DNA of 64,000 bases from Saccharopolyspora montiporae (GTDB taxonomy: Bacteria; Actinomycetota; Actinomycetes; Mycobacteriales; Pseudonocardiaceae): positions 1-64,000 of the forward strand of contig NZ_JADEYC010000021.1 of the NCBI RefSeq assembly GCF_015209505.1, given 5' to 3'. Under the pieces are notes generated by a model, which worked only from the letters and a program-made list of their open reading frames with translations, had not been told where the DNA came from and ran no database searches. Below are positions 1 through 17,840 of the stretch, piece by piece. Each line of letters starts with the position of its first letter. Within the stretch, counting starts at the first letter, position 1. The translations under genes were made by a program, and so were the position numbers.

Positions 1-77
1 CCGGTCCGTTCCGCGCTGACAAGAAATAATCTACAGCCTCACCCAGTCGGAGTCAAACCGACCCCGGACAGTACCGG

Positions 78-110
78 AACGGGCGCGAACGCGCTGGTCA
101 GCGCCCCGTT
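78..110 (-). terminator. Putative terminator of tyrS
   Basis: A GC-rich inverted repeat lies 18 bases past the tyrS stop. Arms at 78-86 and 101-110 pair with one bulged base, and an inner GCGCTG/CAGCGC repeat strengthens the fold. There is no clear U-tract, which is common for actinobacterial terminators. The call rests only on the hairpin and its position. Confidence 0.4.
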
Positions 111-127
111 TCGGTGCTTGCTTCAGC

Positions 128-1402
128 CTAATTCACGACCTCGACGCCCGCAGTGTGACGCTTGCCACGCCGGAGGACCAACCAGCGCCCGTGCAGCAGG
201 TCGTCCGCACTCGGCGTCCAGTCCTCACCAGGGATTTTGGCGTTGTTGACGTAGGCGCCGCCCTCGTTGACGGTCCGCCGCGCCGCGCTGCGACCCGTGG
301 CCAGGCCGCTCTCCACCAGCAGATCGATGATCGTCGGCGAGTCGGCGAGCCGGACGCGTCCCGTGGGCACCTCGCGCATCGCCGCGGCCAACGTGGGTCC
401 GTCGAGTTCGGTGAGCTCCCCGCGACCGAAGAGCGCCTGACTAGCCGCGACCACCTTGCGGGTCTGCTCGACTCCGTGCACCAGCGTCGTTAGCTCCTCC
501 GCCAACTTGCGCTGCCCGGCCCGCAGTTGCGGGCGTTCCGCGGTGGTCCGTTCGAGCTCGTCGATCTCCTCGGCGGGCAGGAAGGTGAACAGCCGGAGGT
601 ACTTGCCCACGTCCGCGTCGGCGGTGTTCACGAAGTACTGGTACCAGGCGTACGGCGAGGTCATGTCCGGGTCCAGCCACAGGTTGCCGCCCCCGGTGGA
701 CTTGCCGAACTTGCGCCCCTCGGCATCGGTGACCAGCGGCAAGGTCAGGGCGTGCGCTGGTACGCCCTCCTGCTTGCGCACCAGATCGACCCCGGCCACG
801 ATGTTGCCCCACTGGTCCGAGCCGCCGATCTGCAGGCTCGTCCCGTGCCTGCGGTGCAACTGCACGTAATCGTTGGCCTGCAACAGCATGTAGCTGAACT
901 CGGTGTAGGACATGCCGTCGGACTCCAGCCGGCGCTTGACCGTGTCCCGGGCCAGCATCGTGTTCACCGAGAAGTGCTTGCCAACATCGCGCAGAAACGC
1001 CGTGACCGACAGGTCGGCCGTCCAGTGCGCGTTGTTCTCCATGATTGCGCCCGTCGGCGAGTCGTCGAAGTCCACGAACGCCGCGAGCTGATCGCGGATG
1101 CTGCCGGTCCATTCCAAGACCGTTGTCTCGTCGTGCAGGTTGCGCTCGCCGACATCCCGAGGATCGCCAATCAGCCCCGTGGCCCCACCGGCCATGACGA
1201 TCGGACGGTGCCCGAACTGCTGGAAGCGGCGCAGCGTCAGGATCGGCACCAGGTGCCCGGCGTGCAGGCTCGGTCCGGTCGGGTCGAAACCGGCATACAG
1301 GGTGAGCGGGGCTTCGTCGAGCGCAGCACGCAGCGCATCGTCGTCGGTGGTCTGCGCGATCAGCCCGCGCCAGGTCAGCTCGTCAAGGATGTGCTCGCTC
1401 AC
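128..1402 (-). CDS. tyrS: Tyrosyl-tRNA synthetase
   Basis: Class I aminoacyl-tRNA synthetase that activates tyrosine and charges tRNA-Tyr in the cytoplasm. The 424-residue product has the usual bacterial TyrRS length. The HIGH-type motif is HAGH (residues 47-50) and the KMSKS-type motif is KFGKS (231-235). Between them is the tyrosine-binding stretch with QANDYVQLH and GGSDQWGN. The last ~65 residues form an S4 RNA-binding domain. The start is GTG at 1402, giving the expected N-terminus; its ribosome-binding site is weak. It lies directly downstream of the methyladenine glycosylase gene on the same strand, as mpg-tyrS do in mycobacteria. Confidence 0.97.
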   Translation of the reverse strand: MSEHILDELTWRGLIAQTTDDDALRAALDEAPLTLYAGFDPTGPSLHAGHLVPILTLRRFQQFGHRPIVMAGGATGLIGDPRDVGERNLHDETTVLEWTGSIRDQLAAFVDFDDSPTGAIMENNAHWTADLSVTAFLRDVGKHFSVNTMLARDTVKRRLESDGMSYTEFSYMLLQANDYVQLHRRHGTSLQIGGSDQWGNIVAGVDLVRKQEGVPAHALTLPLVTDAEGRKFGKSTGGGNLWLDPDMTSPYAWYQYFVNTADADVGKYLRLFTFLPAEEIDELERTTAERPQLRAGQRKLAEELTTLVHGVEQTRKVVAASQALFGRGELTELDGPTLAAAMREVPTGRVRLADSPTIIDLLVESGLATGRSAARRTVNEGGAYVNNAKIPGEDWTPSADDLLHGRWLVLRRGKRHTAGVEVVN

Positions 1403-1432
1403 CGGTCCAGTTTCGCACCGGCACCGGTGCGC

Positions 1433-2056
1433 TCATGCCCGGGTCCGGATGCGGCGGCGTCCACCGCGCCGGTAGCTCGACACCGCCGGCGAACCATCGA
1501 CCCAGCTGCGCCACGGCATGTCCATGGCCGCGGCCACCCCGACGCGCGGTCCGCTGCGCACGTCGTCCTCGTCCACCGGGTCGCCCTGGTACAGCCCGAC
1601 CGGGGCATCGGGATCGGTGAGATCCAGGCCGTTGTACGCGCGGTCGATCCCGAGCACCCCGGCCAGTCGCGCCGGGCCGCTGGCCAGCTGCACGTCCTTG
1701 CGCACCGCAGGCCTGCGGGCGCGGGCGAGCTCGACCCCCTCCACGAGCTCGCCCGCTCGCAGCAGCACTGCTCCTGGCACGCCGTCGGTCATGCACACCA
1801 CATTGATGCAGAAGTGCATGCCGTAGACGAAGTAGACGTAGAGATGCCCGGCCGGCCCGAACATCACCGCGTTGCGTTCGGTGCGACCGCGATAGCAGTG
1901 CGACGCCGGATCGTCACCGCCCCGGTAAGCCTCCACCTCGACCAACCGCACCGCGACATCGCCTTCCGGACCGGTAGACCGCAGCTCGCAGCCGAGGAGC
2001 CATCGGGCCACCCACAGCGGATCGTGGGCGAGTTCATCGCGCTGCACCTGAGTCAC
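1433..2056 (-). CDS. 3-methyladenine DNA glycosylase (AAG/MPG family)
   Basis: Excises alkylated purines such as 3-methyladenine and hypoxanthine, starting base-excision repair. The 207-residue product matches the AAG fold family: the EVEAYRG motif with its catalytic Glu near the N-terminus, then SHCYRGRTERNAVMFGPAG and the YVYFVYGMHFCINVV core strand. GTG at 2056 is chosen because a longer reading would overlap the argH stop and add unrelated sequence; homologues begin close to this point. It sits 34 bases after argH and 30 bases before tyrS, so it is probably cotranscribed with one of them. Confidence 0.9.
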   Translation of the reverse strand: MTQVQRDELAHDPLWVARWLLGCELRSTGPEGDVAVRLVEVEAYRGGDDPASHCYRGRTERNAVMFGPAGHLYVYFVYGMHFCINVVCMTDGVPGAVLLRAGELVEGVELARARRPAVRKDVQLASGPARLAGVLGIDRAYNGLDLTDPDAPVGLYQGDPVDEDDVRSGPRVGVAAAMDMPWRSWVDGSPAVSSYRRGGRRRIRTRA

Positions 2057-2090
2057 GCCGGCGAGACTACCTGCCCACCACCCGCCGTGA

Positions 2091-7515
<5,425 letters not shown>

Positions 7516-7519
<4 letters not shown>

Positions 7520-8427
7520 GAGCGTTCCTCCTCTGCAGGTGCGGGCAGCACCATCGTTCCGACCCCGGCACTGGTGAACACTTCGAGCAGCACCGAGTGC
7601 GCCAGTCGGCCGTCGATCACGTGCGCGCGCGGCACACCCCCACGTACCGCGCGCAAGCACGCCTCCATCTTCGGCACCATGCCGGATGCCAAGCCCGGCA
7701 GGAGCCGTTCGAGCTCGTCGGCGTCCACACTGGACACCAGGGAGGACCGGTCCGGCCAATCGGTGTACAGGCCCTCGACATCGGTGAGGACCACCAGCTT
7801 CTCGGCACCCAGCGCCACTGCGAGCGCACCGGCCGCGGTGTCCGCGTTGACGTTGTGCACCACGCCGTCCACGTCCGGGGCGACCGTGGACACCACCGGG
7901 ATGCGACCCGCGTTGATCAGGTCCTGCACGGCGGCACCGTTGACGGACACGACGTCGCCGACCAGCCCCACGTCGACCTCGGATCCGTCCACTGTGGCCG
8001 ATCGCCGCTCCGCGGTGAACAACCGGGCGTCCTCACCGGACATGCCGACGGCGAACGGTCCGTGCTGGTTGATCAGCCCGACCAGCTCGCGGCCCACCTG
8101 ACCGACGAGCACCATCCGCACCACGTCCATGGTCTCCGGCGACGTCACGCGCAGCCCCCCGCGGAACTCGCCCTCGATGCCGAGCCGGTCGAGCATGCTC
8201 GTGATCTGCGGACCACCGCCGTGCACCACGACCGGGTGCAGCCCGGCGAGCCGCAGGAAGACCATGTCGTGCGCGAACGCGGTTTTGAGCTCGTCGTCGA
8301 CCATGGCGTTGCCGCCGTACTTGACCACGACGGTCGCCCCGTGGAAGCGCTGCAGCCACGGCAGGGCTTCCACCAGCACACTGGCCTTCTGCGCAGCGGT
8401 CTCCAACCGCACGTCGCCGGTGCTCAT
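7516..8427 (-). CDS. argB: Acetylglutamate kinase
   Basis: Phosphorylates N-acetylglutamate, usually the arginine-feedback step. The 303-residue amino-acid-kinase fold shows [10 protein letters not shown] (phosphate binding), [10 protein letters not shown] (substrate glycine loop) and the later [12 protein letters not shown] and LTDVEGLY motifs. An N-terminal helix of ~25 residues precedes the core, as in arginine-sensitive hexameric NAGKs. ATG at 8427 overlaps the argJ stop (ATGA). Confidence 0.97.
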
Positions 8428-9584
8428 GACGAGTACGCGCTGTTCTCTTCGACATAGGCGTGCGAGAGGTCGGTGCTGAGCACCGTCGCCTCCACATCAC
8501 CGAGGTGCAGATCGACGACGATGTCGATGTGCCTGTCGGACAGGTCGGCTTCGCTGCGATCACGGGACTGGGTGCCCCCGGCGAACAGGGTGACCCCGTT
8601 GGTGGCGATCTCCAGCTGCTGCACGTCGATCTCGGCATCGACCCGGCCCAGCGCCATCGCGATCCGCCCCCAGTTCGGATCCGAGCCGAACATCGCCGTC
8701 TTGACGAGGTTGTCCTCCGCGATGGTGCGGGCGATGGCCACCGCGTCGTCCTCGCGGACCGCACCACGCACCGTGATGTCGATGGTCTTGGTCGCGCCTT
8801 CCGAGTCGTCCTGCAGCGCGCGGACCAGGTCGTGGCAGGCGGCGGTGAGCTCGGCGGTGAACTCGGCCGGATCGGGCCGCACGCCGGACGCGCCGGACGC
8901 CAGCAGCAGCACCGTGTCGTTGGTGGAGGTCCCGCCGTCGACGTCCAGCCGGTCGAAGGTGGTCCGGGACGCGGCCCGCAGCGCCGCGTCGAGCTGGTCA
9001 CCGTCGACGAGCGCATCGGTGGTGAGCACGCTGAGCATCGTGGCCATGTTGGGCGCGAGCATGCCGGCCCCCTTGGCGAAACCGCCGATCGAGAAGCCGC
9101 TGCCGTGCTCGCGCAGGCTCTGCTTGGCCCGGGTGTCGGTGGTCAGCACCGCGGTGGCGGCATCCAGACCGGACTGCTCGGTACCCTCCAGCTGCTGCAC
9201 GGCCACGTCCAGACCGGGCAGCAGGGCCTGCATCGGGATCCGCTCCCCGATGAGCCCGGTCGAGCACACCGCGACGCCGATCGCCCCGGTGTCGAGCAGC
9301 TCGGCGGCCCGCTCGGCCGTGGCGTGGGTGTCCTGGAAGCCCTCCGGCCCGGTGCACGCGTTGGCGCACCCGGAGTTCAGCACCACCGCGCGCAGGCTGC
9401 GCTCCTGCAGCACTTGTTGCGACCACAGCACCGGCGCCGCCTTGACCTTGTTCGTCGTGAACACCCCGGCGGCCGCTTGCTCGGGCCCGTCGTTGACCAC
9501 GAGGGCGAGGTCGCGCGCACCGCCGGATTTGATCCCGGCCGCGATTCCGGCTGCCCGGAACCCCGCGGGTCCGGTCACACTCAT
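8424..9584 (-). CDS. argJ: Glutamate N-acetyltransferase / ornithine acetyltransferase
   Basis: Recycles the acetyl group from acetylornithine to glutamate. Many family members also make N-acetylglutamate from acetyl-CoA. The 386-residue product self-cleaves at the conserved threonine in [14 protein letters not shown], giving alpha and beta chains. The [10 protein letters not shown] and SDPNWGRI motifs are present. ATG at 9584 overlaps the stop of the ACT-domain gene and has a CAGGAG ribosome-binding site. A GTG two codons earlier is a weaker alternative. Confidence 0.96.
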   Translation of the reverse strand: MSVTGPAGFRAAGIAAGIKSGGARDLALVVNDGPEQAAAGVFTTNKVKAAPVLWSQQVLQERSLRAVVLNSGCANACTGPEGFQDTHATAERAAELLDTGAIGVAVCSTGLIGERIPMQALLPGLDVAVQQLEGTEQSGLDAATAVLTTDTRAKQSLREHGSGFSIGGFAKGAGMLAPNMATMLSVLTTDALVDGDQLDAALRAASRTTFDRLDVDGGTSTNDTVLLLASGASGVRPDPAEFTAELTAACHDLVRALQDDSEGATKTIDITVRGAVREDDAVAIARTIAEDNLVKTAMFGSDPNWGRIAMALGRVDAEIDVQQLEIATNGVTLFAGGTQSRDRSEADLSDRHIDIVVDLHLGDVEATVLSTDLSHAYVEENSAYSS

Positions 9585-9990
9585 TGGCACTCCTGTGTCT
9601 CGCTGACGGTGTGCCCGGCGGCGGTGAGCGAGTCGACGGCAGCATCCGCCGACTCGGCCGGGACGAGGATCCAGTCGGTGTCGAAGGTGGACAGGGTGAA
9701 CACGCTGACCCCGGCGTCGGCCAGCGGCACGAGCAGGCTCGCCAGCACACCGGTGAGCGAGAAGTCCAGCGGGCCTTGCACTTCCAGCGCTCGGAACGGT
9801 CCCTGCACCCGCACGTCCGGACCCGCTTCGGGAGCCAGGTGATGCGGGAACACGATCGTGCGGCCCGCTCGGGTGGTGAGCGTGCCGTGAATGGCGGCCG
9901 TGCCACCGGTCAGCGCGAGGTTGGCGTGCGGCGGGACCATGCCGACGGCGAGCTGCTCGGCGTGCATGTCGACCTTCAGCGTCGAGGGCA

Positions 9991-9991
<1 letters not shown>
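9581..9991 (-). CDS. ACT-domain protein (CASTOR/COG3603-like) inside the arg operon
   Basis: A 136-residue protein with no catalytic motif. The C-terminal half (RALEVQGPLDFSLTGVLASLL, then AGVSVFTLSTFDTDWILVP) reads as a ligand-binding ACT domain of the type found in COG3603 proteins and in the eukaryotic arginine sensor CASTOR1. The N-terminal half looks like a second, degenerate beta-rich module. The start overlaps the argC stop (TGATG) and its stop overlaps the argJ start (ATGA), so it is translated as part of the operon. Sensing arginine or another amino acid and modulating ArgJ, ArgB or ArgR is inference. The family call is from sequence memory. Confidence 0.8.
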
Positions 9992-11144
<1,153 letters not shown>

Positions 11145-11153
<9 letters not shown>

Positions 11154-11759
11154 ACGATGGTCCCGCCCCGCCCGCACGCGGCGGCCCACCGCGCCCCGGC
11201 GCCGGTCGGACGAGGCGGCTGGGCGGGCAGCGAGGTGGGACTGCGCCGCGTCGTGCCCGGCGACCGACGCACCCTCGTGCGCTTCGACCGGGAATCCGCA
11301 CGACGCCGCTTCCTGCGGGTGGACGGCTACCGGCACTGGGCCGCCCACCGCGCCGATCCGGAAGGTCGCGCCGATCCGGAGGGCACCGGTGATGACCTGC
11401 ACTTCGCCATCGAGCGACTCACCGACGGCGCCCTCGTCGGCTCGATGTGCACCACGCAGACCGAACCGTCCTCCGGACGTTTCAGCTACGGCGTCGGCAT
11501 CGGCCCCGAGCATCAGCGGCACGGATACGCGCTCGACGCGATCCGCGTCCTGCTCGGGCACATGTTCAGCACTCGCAGGTACCGCAAGTGCGAAGTGGGC
11601 ATCTACGCCTGCAACCACGCATCCCTGGCACTGCACGAGAAACTCGGATTCCGCGAGGAGATCCGCGCTCGCGACCCCGAGGAGCACCCGGAGCGGGTGC
11701 AGCACCTGGTGTTGATGAGCATCACCCGCTCCGAGTTCGCCGCGTACCCGGGCACCTGA
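11145..11759 (+). CDS. GNAT-family N-acetyltransferase (RimJ/RimL type)
   Basis: Acetyl-CoA-dependent N-acetyltransferase of unknown acceptor. The core reads FSYGVGIGPEHQRHGYALDAIRVLL (acetyl-CoA pyrophosphate loop, Q/RxxGxG/A type), then KCEVGIYACNHASLALHEKLGFREE, the usual beta5-alpha4 segment of Acetyltransf_3 proteins. It is about 204 residues long. The start is uncertain: ATG codons at 11145, 11148, 11151 and 11157 and a GTG at 11115 are all in frame, and none has a strong ribosome-binding site. It is transcribed away from argC and converges on the oxidoreductase gene, with stops three bases apart. Confidence 0.85.
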
Positions 11760-11762
11760 CCG

Positions 11763-12809
11763 CTACTGCGCGCCGATCGGCTCAACCACCCCGGAACCGG
11801 CCGCGCGGGAGACGGCTTCGACGACCGCCAGGGTGCGCGCCGCATCGGCGACCGACACCGCAGGCTCCTCCTCCCCGCGCACGACCCGCGCGAAGTGGGC
11901 GAGCTGGTTGCTGTAGGAGTCACCAGCGGCCTTGGGCTCGAACCGGACGCTCAGCGGTTGCGTCCAATCCGAGCGCCCCTCGTGGTAGTAGTGCGCCAAC
12001 TGCGGGAAGGACAGCGATCCGCGGGTGCCCGCGATCGAGTAGCAGGAGCCGTCCGGCCGGTACGGGAAGGTCGGGTCGTCCTCGGTGGCCTGATCCCACC
12101 CCCAGGGCGCCACGACGGCATCGGAGATCAGGAACGAACCGACCGCCGAGCCCGCGAACCGGACGATCACCGCAGCCGTCTCCTCCACGTCGTACCCACG
12201 GACCGCGTTACTGGTGCACGCCTGAACGCCGGTGATCTCGCCGCACAGGTACCGCAGCAGGTCCAGATCGTGCACCAGGTTGATCAGCAGCACTCCCGCA
12301 CCGGGCTCCCGGCGCCAGGACTGCTCGAAGTAGGCGTCGTCCTTCCTGGTCAACCACGTTCCGTTCACCGCGACCAGATCGCCGATCCCGCCGGAACGAA
12401 TGATCTCGCGCGCCGCGGTGACGGCCGGGTGGTGCCTGCGGTGGTGTCCGACGAGCACCGGGACATCGGCAGCGGCTTCCGCCGCGACGAGCTCGGCCGC
12501 CGCCGCGTGCGAGGTGGCCACTGGCTTTTCCAGCAGCACCGGAACCCCCGCGGCGATGCAGTCCAGCGCCATGGGCACGTGCAGGTGGTTCGGGCTGGCG
12601 ACCAGCACAGCATCCAGCCCCGGTGAGGCCAGCAGGTCCCGGTGGTCGGTGAACTGCCGTGCTCCGTGCTCGGCGGCGATCCGGTCGTCGACCGGATCGG
12701 CCACCGCCACCAGTTCCACGCCCTGGTCCCGGGCGAGGAAACCGGCGTGCTGACCGCCCATTCGCCCGGCTCCGATCAGGCCGACCCGCAGTGCTGAATT
12801 GCTCCGCAT
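11763..12809 (-). CDS. Gfo/Idh/MocA-family oxidoreductase
   Basis: NAD(P)-dependent oxidoreductase, probably acting on a sugar, inositol or related polyol. The 348-residue product begins with the Rossmann motif VGLIGAGRMGGQH and has the EKPVA motif holding the conserved lysine of the family. The C-terminal half is the GFO/IDH/MocA alpha/beta domain with HDLDLLRYLCGE. ATG at 12809 has a GAGGAAGG ribosome-binding site. No neighbouring transporter or kinase indicates the substrate. A perfect 20-base palindrome about 155 bases upstream is a candidate operator. Confidence 0.88.
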   Translation of the reverse strand: MRSNSALRVGLIGAGRMGGQHAGFLARDQGVELVAVADPVDDRIAAEHGARQFTDHRDLLASPGLDAVLVASPNHLHVPMALDCIAAGVPVLLEKPVATSHAAAAELVAAEAAADVPVLVGHHRRHHPAVTAAREIIRSGGIGDLVAVNGTWLTRKDDAYFEQSWRREPGAGVLLINLVHDLDLLRYLCGEITGVQACTSNAVRGYDVEETAAVIVRFAGSAVGSFLISDAVVAPWGWDQATEDDPTFPYRPDGSCYSIAGTRGSLSFPQLAHYYHEGRSDWTQPLSVRFEPKAAGDSYSNQLAHFARVVRGEEEPAVSVADAARTLAVVEAVSRAAGSGVVEPIGAQ

Positions 12810-12963
12810 CGATGCGCCTTCCTCAGTACAGGAATCGACCGTTCGTCCCCCGGTCCGCGATGCGCTCCGGGCATCGGGCGGTCGACCCGCTGCGGTGTGC
12901 GATTCCCGGTGCCGGGCGCCGCGATCTTCCCTTCCCCCGACACGTTCACGCGGTTCCGGACAC

Positions 12964-12983
12964 CTATGACTACGTAGTCATAG
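12964..12983. promoter_or_regulatory. Perfect 20-base palindrome upstream of the oxidoreductase gene
   Basis: The half-site CTATGACTAC is followed immediately by its exact reverse complement, with no spacer. It is AT-richer than its surroundings and lies 155 bases upstream of the Gfo/Idh/MocA start, in a 301-base gap (12810-13110) whose other recognisable feature is the pheT terminator. It reads as an operator for a dimeric regulator such as a GntR or TetR protein; no such gene is adjacent. Confidence 0.5.
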
Positions 12984-13061
12984 TCGGATGCAAAGTAGGG
13001 ACTCACGCTCGTGCCGTCAACCCCACCCGTCCCGCCGACCTCCACCCCGCCCGGAACGACG

Positions 13062-13098
13062 CGGGCCCGGGCACTCCGCGCGGGAATGCCCGGGCCCG
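13062..13098 (-). terminator. Terminator of pheST
   Basis: A perfect 12-base stem (arms 13062-13073 and 13087-13098, CGGGCCCGGGCA and its complement) with a 13-base loop begins 13 bases past the pheT stop. There is no U-tract. Position and stem strength support a transcription terminator. Confidence 0.7.
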
Positions 13099-13110
13099 GG
13101 GTGGGTTCCG

Positions 13111-15603
13111 TCAGCCGCGCAGCGTCGCGCCCAGCCGATCGGCGGCCAGCTGCACCGCGGCATCGCGGGCCGCAGTGGCCTCCTCCTGCTTCAACGTCCG
13201 GTCCGGCGCACGGAAGCGCAGCGCCAGGGCCAGCGACTTCTTGCCCTCGCCCAGCTGCTCACCGGCGTAGACGTCGAACAACCGGACGTCCTCCAGCAGC
13301 TCACCGCCGCCCGCGCGCACCGCGGCGACCACGTCGGCAGCCGCCGCATCGCGATCGACGACCAGCGCCACGTCCATCAGCACCGGCGGGTAGGACGACA
13401 CCTGCGGAGCCGGACGCGGATCGGTGATCGGCAGCGCATCCAGATCGAGCTCCATCGCACAGGTGCGCTTGGGCAGCCCCAGCGCCTCCACGACCTTCGG
13501 GTGCAGCTCGCCCGCGTGCCCGACGACCGAGCCGCCGACCACGAGCTCCGCGCACCGGCCCGGGTGCCACGGGGCCTGCTCCCCCGCGCGCACGCCGAGT
13601 TCCACCCCGGCTGCCGAAGCAACCGCGCGCGCGGCCTGCACCGCATCCGCCCACCCGGCGTCGCGGCCCTGGCCCCACCAACCGGGTTGCTCGCGCTTGC
13701 CGGAGAGCACGACCGCGGCGTGCACCGGCTGAGCGGGCAGCGCATCGGCCAACGCCTGCAGCTCCTGCACGGTGGGCCGATCGGACACCCCCACCGCAGG
13801 CACCTCGGGCAGGTTCTCCGGCGGCTGCACGACCTGCCCGATGTGGAACAGCGCGAGATCCCGCTGCCCCCGGGCCACGTTGCTCTGCAAGGCCTCGACC
13901 AGGCCGGTCAGCAACGTCGTGCTCACCAGCGGCCGGTCGTTCTCCAGCGCGTTGAGCAGCGACATCGCCCGGCGTCGCGGATCGTCCTCATCCAGCCCGA
14001 ACGCGTCGAACACGGCCCGCCCGGTGAACGGGAACGGGAGCACCTCGGCATACCCGGCCGAGGCCAGCGCCCGCGACACCGCATGCCGACGCTGCTGGCG
14101 CGGCGTGCGTCCCCGACCGGGAGGCGCGGCGGGCAGCACGGACGGAATCGTGTGGTAGCCCTCCAGGCGCAGCACTTCCTCGACCAGATCCGCGGGCTGC
14201 ACCAGATCGGGACGCCAGCTCGGCGGCGCCGCCGTCACCAACCCCACGCCCTCGTCGGACGTGCTCACCTCGACCCGGCAACCGATCTGGCCGAGCCGAC
14301 GCGCGGTGACCCCGCGCTCATAGGACACCCCGGCGATGCGGTCCGGAAGGGCCAACGGCATCGTCACCGGGGACGGAGCCGCCGGTTCGCCCACATCCGT
14401 GCGGCCGGGGGCGATCGTGCCCTCCCCGTAGCGCACCAGCAGCTGAGCGGCCAGCTCGGTCGCCACCGGCGCGATCGCCGGATCCACACCGCGTTCGAAG
14501 CGCTTGCCCGCCTCACTGGGGAGCTTGTGCCGCCGGATCGCCCGCGCGATGCTGGCCGGATCCCAGTTCGCCGCCTCCAGCAGGACGTCGTGCGTGTCCT
14601 CGCCGATTTCGGTGGTCGCGCCGCCCATCACGCCCGCGAGCGAGACCGGCCCGGTGTCGTCGCAGATCACCACGTCGTCGGGATCGAGTTCCCGGTCCAC
14701 CCCGTCCAACGTGGTCAGCTTCTCGCCCGCAGCCGCACGGCGGACGACGACGTCACCGGACAGCTTCGCCGCGTCCCAGGCGTGCAGCGGTTGACCGAGT
14801 TCCAGCATCACGTAGTTGGTGATGTCCACCGACAACGAGATGGAGCGGATGCCGGCCAGCAACAACCTGCGGCGCATCCACCAGGGCGTCGGCGCGGTCG
14901 GATCGACACCGGTCACCCTGCGGAACACGAACCGGGAGCAGGCCGTGGGGTCACGCAGCTCGACCGGGCGGGCGGTGCGGTCGTCGGCCGGGACCTGGCG
15001 CGTTCCCGGGTCACCGAACGGCACGTCCAGCGTGTTGGACAGTTCCCGGGCCAATCCGCGCACCGAGAAGCAGTACCCGCGGTCCGGGGTGATGGCCAAC
15101 TCGATGACCGCGTCGTCCAGACCGACGAGCTCCGCCACCCCCTCACCGGGGTCGACCGAGCCGGCGGGCAGCACCAGGATCCCCTCCTGGTCCTCACCGA
15201 TGCCGAGCTCGGCGGTCGAGCAGATCATGCCCTCGCTGATCTTGCCGTAGGTCTTGCGCGAGCTGATCTCGAACTCACCGGGCAGCACCGCACCGGGCAG
15301 CGCGACCACGACGAGGTCACCTTCCCGGAAGTTCGTGGCACCACAGACGATGTTCTGCAGGTGCTGCTGCCCGGACTCGTCCTCGCCGACCTCGACCTGG
15401 CAGTACCGGATCGGCTTCTTGTGCCCGGTGAGCTCCTCGATCGCGGCGACGCGGCCGGCGACGAGCGGACCACGCACCTGGGGCAGGTGGGTGACCTCCT
15501 CGACCTCCAACCCGATCCGGACGAACGCGTCGGCCAGCGTCTCCGCGGTCGTCTCCTCGGGCAGCTCAAGGTGCTCGGCCAACCAGGAAACCGGAATCCG
15601 CAC
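13111..15603 (-). CDS. pheT: Phenylalanyl-tRNA synthetase beta subunit
   Basis: Large subunit of the alpha2-beta2 PheRS, supplying tRNA binding and editing. The 830-residue product contains the N-terminal MRIPVSWLAEHLELP segment, an EMAP-like tRNA-binding domain (about residues 45-150), the B3/B4 editing domain with AITPDRGYCFSVRGLARE, B5, the catalytic-like core and a C-terminal ferredoxin-fold anticodon-binding domain. The start is GTG at 15603, in line with homologues. The gap to pheS is 47 bases, so they are cotranscribed. Confidence 0.97.
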   Translation of the reverse strand: MRIPVSWLAEHLELPEETTAETLADAFVRIGLEVEEVTHLPQVRGPLVAGRVAAIEELTGHKKPIRYCQVEVGEDESGQQHLQNIVCGATNFREGDLVVVALPGAVLPGEFEISSRKTYGKISEGMICSTAELGIGEDQEGILVLPAGSVDPGEGVAELVGLDDAVIELAITPDRGYCFSVRGLARELSNTLDVPFGDPGTRQVPADDRTARPVELRDPTACSRFVFRRVTGVDPTAPTPWWMRRRLLLAGIRSISLSVDITNYVMLELGQPLHAWDAAKLSGDVVVRRAAAGEKLTTLDGVDRELDPDDVVICDDTGPVSLAGVMGGATTEIGEDTHDVLLEAANWDPASIARAIRRHKLPSEAGKRFERGVDPAIAPVATELAAQLLVRYGEGTIAPGRTDVGEPAAPSPVTMPLALPDRIAGVSYERGVTARRLGQIGCRVEVSTSDEGVGLVTAAPPSWRPDLVQPADLVEEVLRLEGYHTIPSVLPAAPPGRGRTPRQQRRHAVSRALASAGYAEVLPFPFTGRAVFDAFGLDEDDPRRRAMSLLNALENDRPLVSTTLLTGLVEALQSNVARGQRDLALFHIGQVVQPPENLPEVPAVGVSDRPTVQELQALADALPAQPVHAAVVLSGKREQPGWWGQGRDAGWADAVQAARAVASAAGVELGVRAGEQAPWHPGRCAELVVGGSVVGHAGELHPKVVEALGLPKRTCAMELDLDALPITDPRPAPQVSSYPPVLMDVALVVDRDAAAADVVAAVRAGGGELLEDVRLFDVYAGEQLGEGKKSLALALRFRAPDRTLKQEEATAARDAAVQLAADRLGATLRG

Positions 15604-15650
15604 TTCGTCAGGCCCTTCTCTCGTTCACGTGGCAGGTGGTCAGGTACGGG

Positions 15651-16995
<1,345 letters not shown>

Positions 16996-17796
16996 TCAGG
17001 CGCGCTGCGCGCGGGCGGAGGCGTACAGGCAGACGGCGGCGGCCGTGGCCAGGTTGAGGCTCTCCGCGCGGCCGTGGATGGGCACCCGCAACGCGGTGTC
17101 CAGTTCGGCGAGCACCGGATCCGCCAGTCCGTGCGCCTCGCTGCCGAACACCCAGGCCGTCGGCAACGACAGCGCGCCGGACCGGTCCGCCTCGTCGAGG
17201 TCCGCCGCGGCGTTGCCGTCGGCACCGACCAGCCGCAGACCCACCGCACGGCAGGCACCGAGCACGGCCGGGACATCGCGGTCGCGGGCCACGGGCAGGT
17301 GGAAGAGGCTCCCGGTGGACGCGCGCACCGCCTTGCCGTTGAAGGCGTCGACGGTGTCCCCGGCGAACAGCACCGCATCGGCGCCTGCGGCGTCGGCGAC
17401 GCGGACGACCGTACCGGCATTGCCCGGATCGGCGATCCCGACCAGGACCGCGACCAGCCGGGGTTGCGCGGCCAGGGCGGCGTGCACCGATGCGCCGGGG
17501 AGATCACACACCGCTACCAGCCCCTGCGGTGTGATGGTTTCGGACAGGCCGGCGGCGGCCCGCTCAGTGACGGTGTGTACCGGGACGGCTGCGTCCGCGG
17601 CGTGTTCGAGCAGTGGCCGATGCTGCTGCTGACCGGTGCTGAACACATCGCGGACCCGCAGCGAACCGGTGCGGTGTGCGGCGAGCGCTTCGCCCACCGC
17701 CTGCGCTCCTTCGACGAGGAAGGCCCCCGCCTTCTCCCGGCCCTGGCGCTTGGTCAGCTTGCGAGCGAACGCGACCCGGGACGACCGCTCGGTCAG
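16996..17796 (-). CDS. 23S rRNA/tRNA 2'-O-methyltransferase (SpoU/TrmH family), non-canonical start
   Basis: SAM-dependent SPOUT methyltransferase of the TsnR/RlmB type. The catalytic domain has LVGIADPGNAGTVVRVADAAGADAV (motif 1), WVFGSEAHGL (motif 2) and LNLATAAAVCLYAS (motif 3, the knot). The first canonical codon in frame is GTG at 17697, but it would cut away LTERSSRVAFARKLTKR and FLVEGAQAV, the standard start of the substrate-binding domain. That sequence is in frame and uninterrupted. CTG at 17796, or CTG at 17844 overlapping the rplT stop, is therefore the likely initiator. The gene follows rplT, as tsnR does in mycobacteria. Confidence 0.82.
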   Translation of the reverse strand: MTERSSRVAFARKLTKRQGREKAGAFLVEGAQAVGEALAAHRTGSLRVRDVFSTGQQQHRPLLEHAADAAVPVHTVTERAAAGLSETITPQGLVAVCDLPGASVHAALAAQPRLVAVLVGIADPGNAGTVVRVADAAGADAVLFAGDTVDAFNGKAVRASTGSLFHLPVARDRDVPAVLGACRAVGLRLVGADGNAAADLDEADRSGALSLPTAWVFGSEAHGLADPVLAELDTALRVPIHGRAESLNLATAAAVCLYASARAQRA

Positions 17797-17816
17797 CGGA
17801 GTCGTCCCGGGTCGCG
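17770..17816 (-). terminator. Long hairpin after rplT spanning the methyltransferase start
   Basis: Perfect 16-base arms (17770-17785 and 17801-17816) flank a 15-base loop, beginning 24 bases after the rplT stop. It looks like the terminator of infC-rpmI-rplT. The loop contains the CTG codon proposed as the methyltransferase start, and one arm encodes its first residues. The structure could therefore also hide or expose that start. Confidence 0.7.
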
Positions 17817-17840
17817 GTCCGGTCGATGCGCCTTCGGTGC

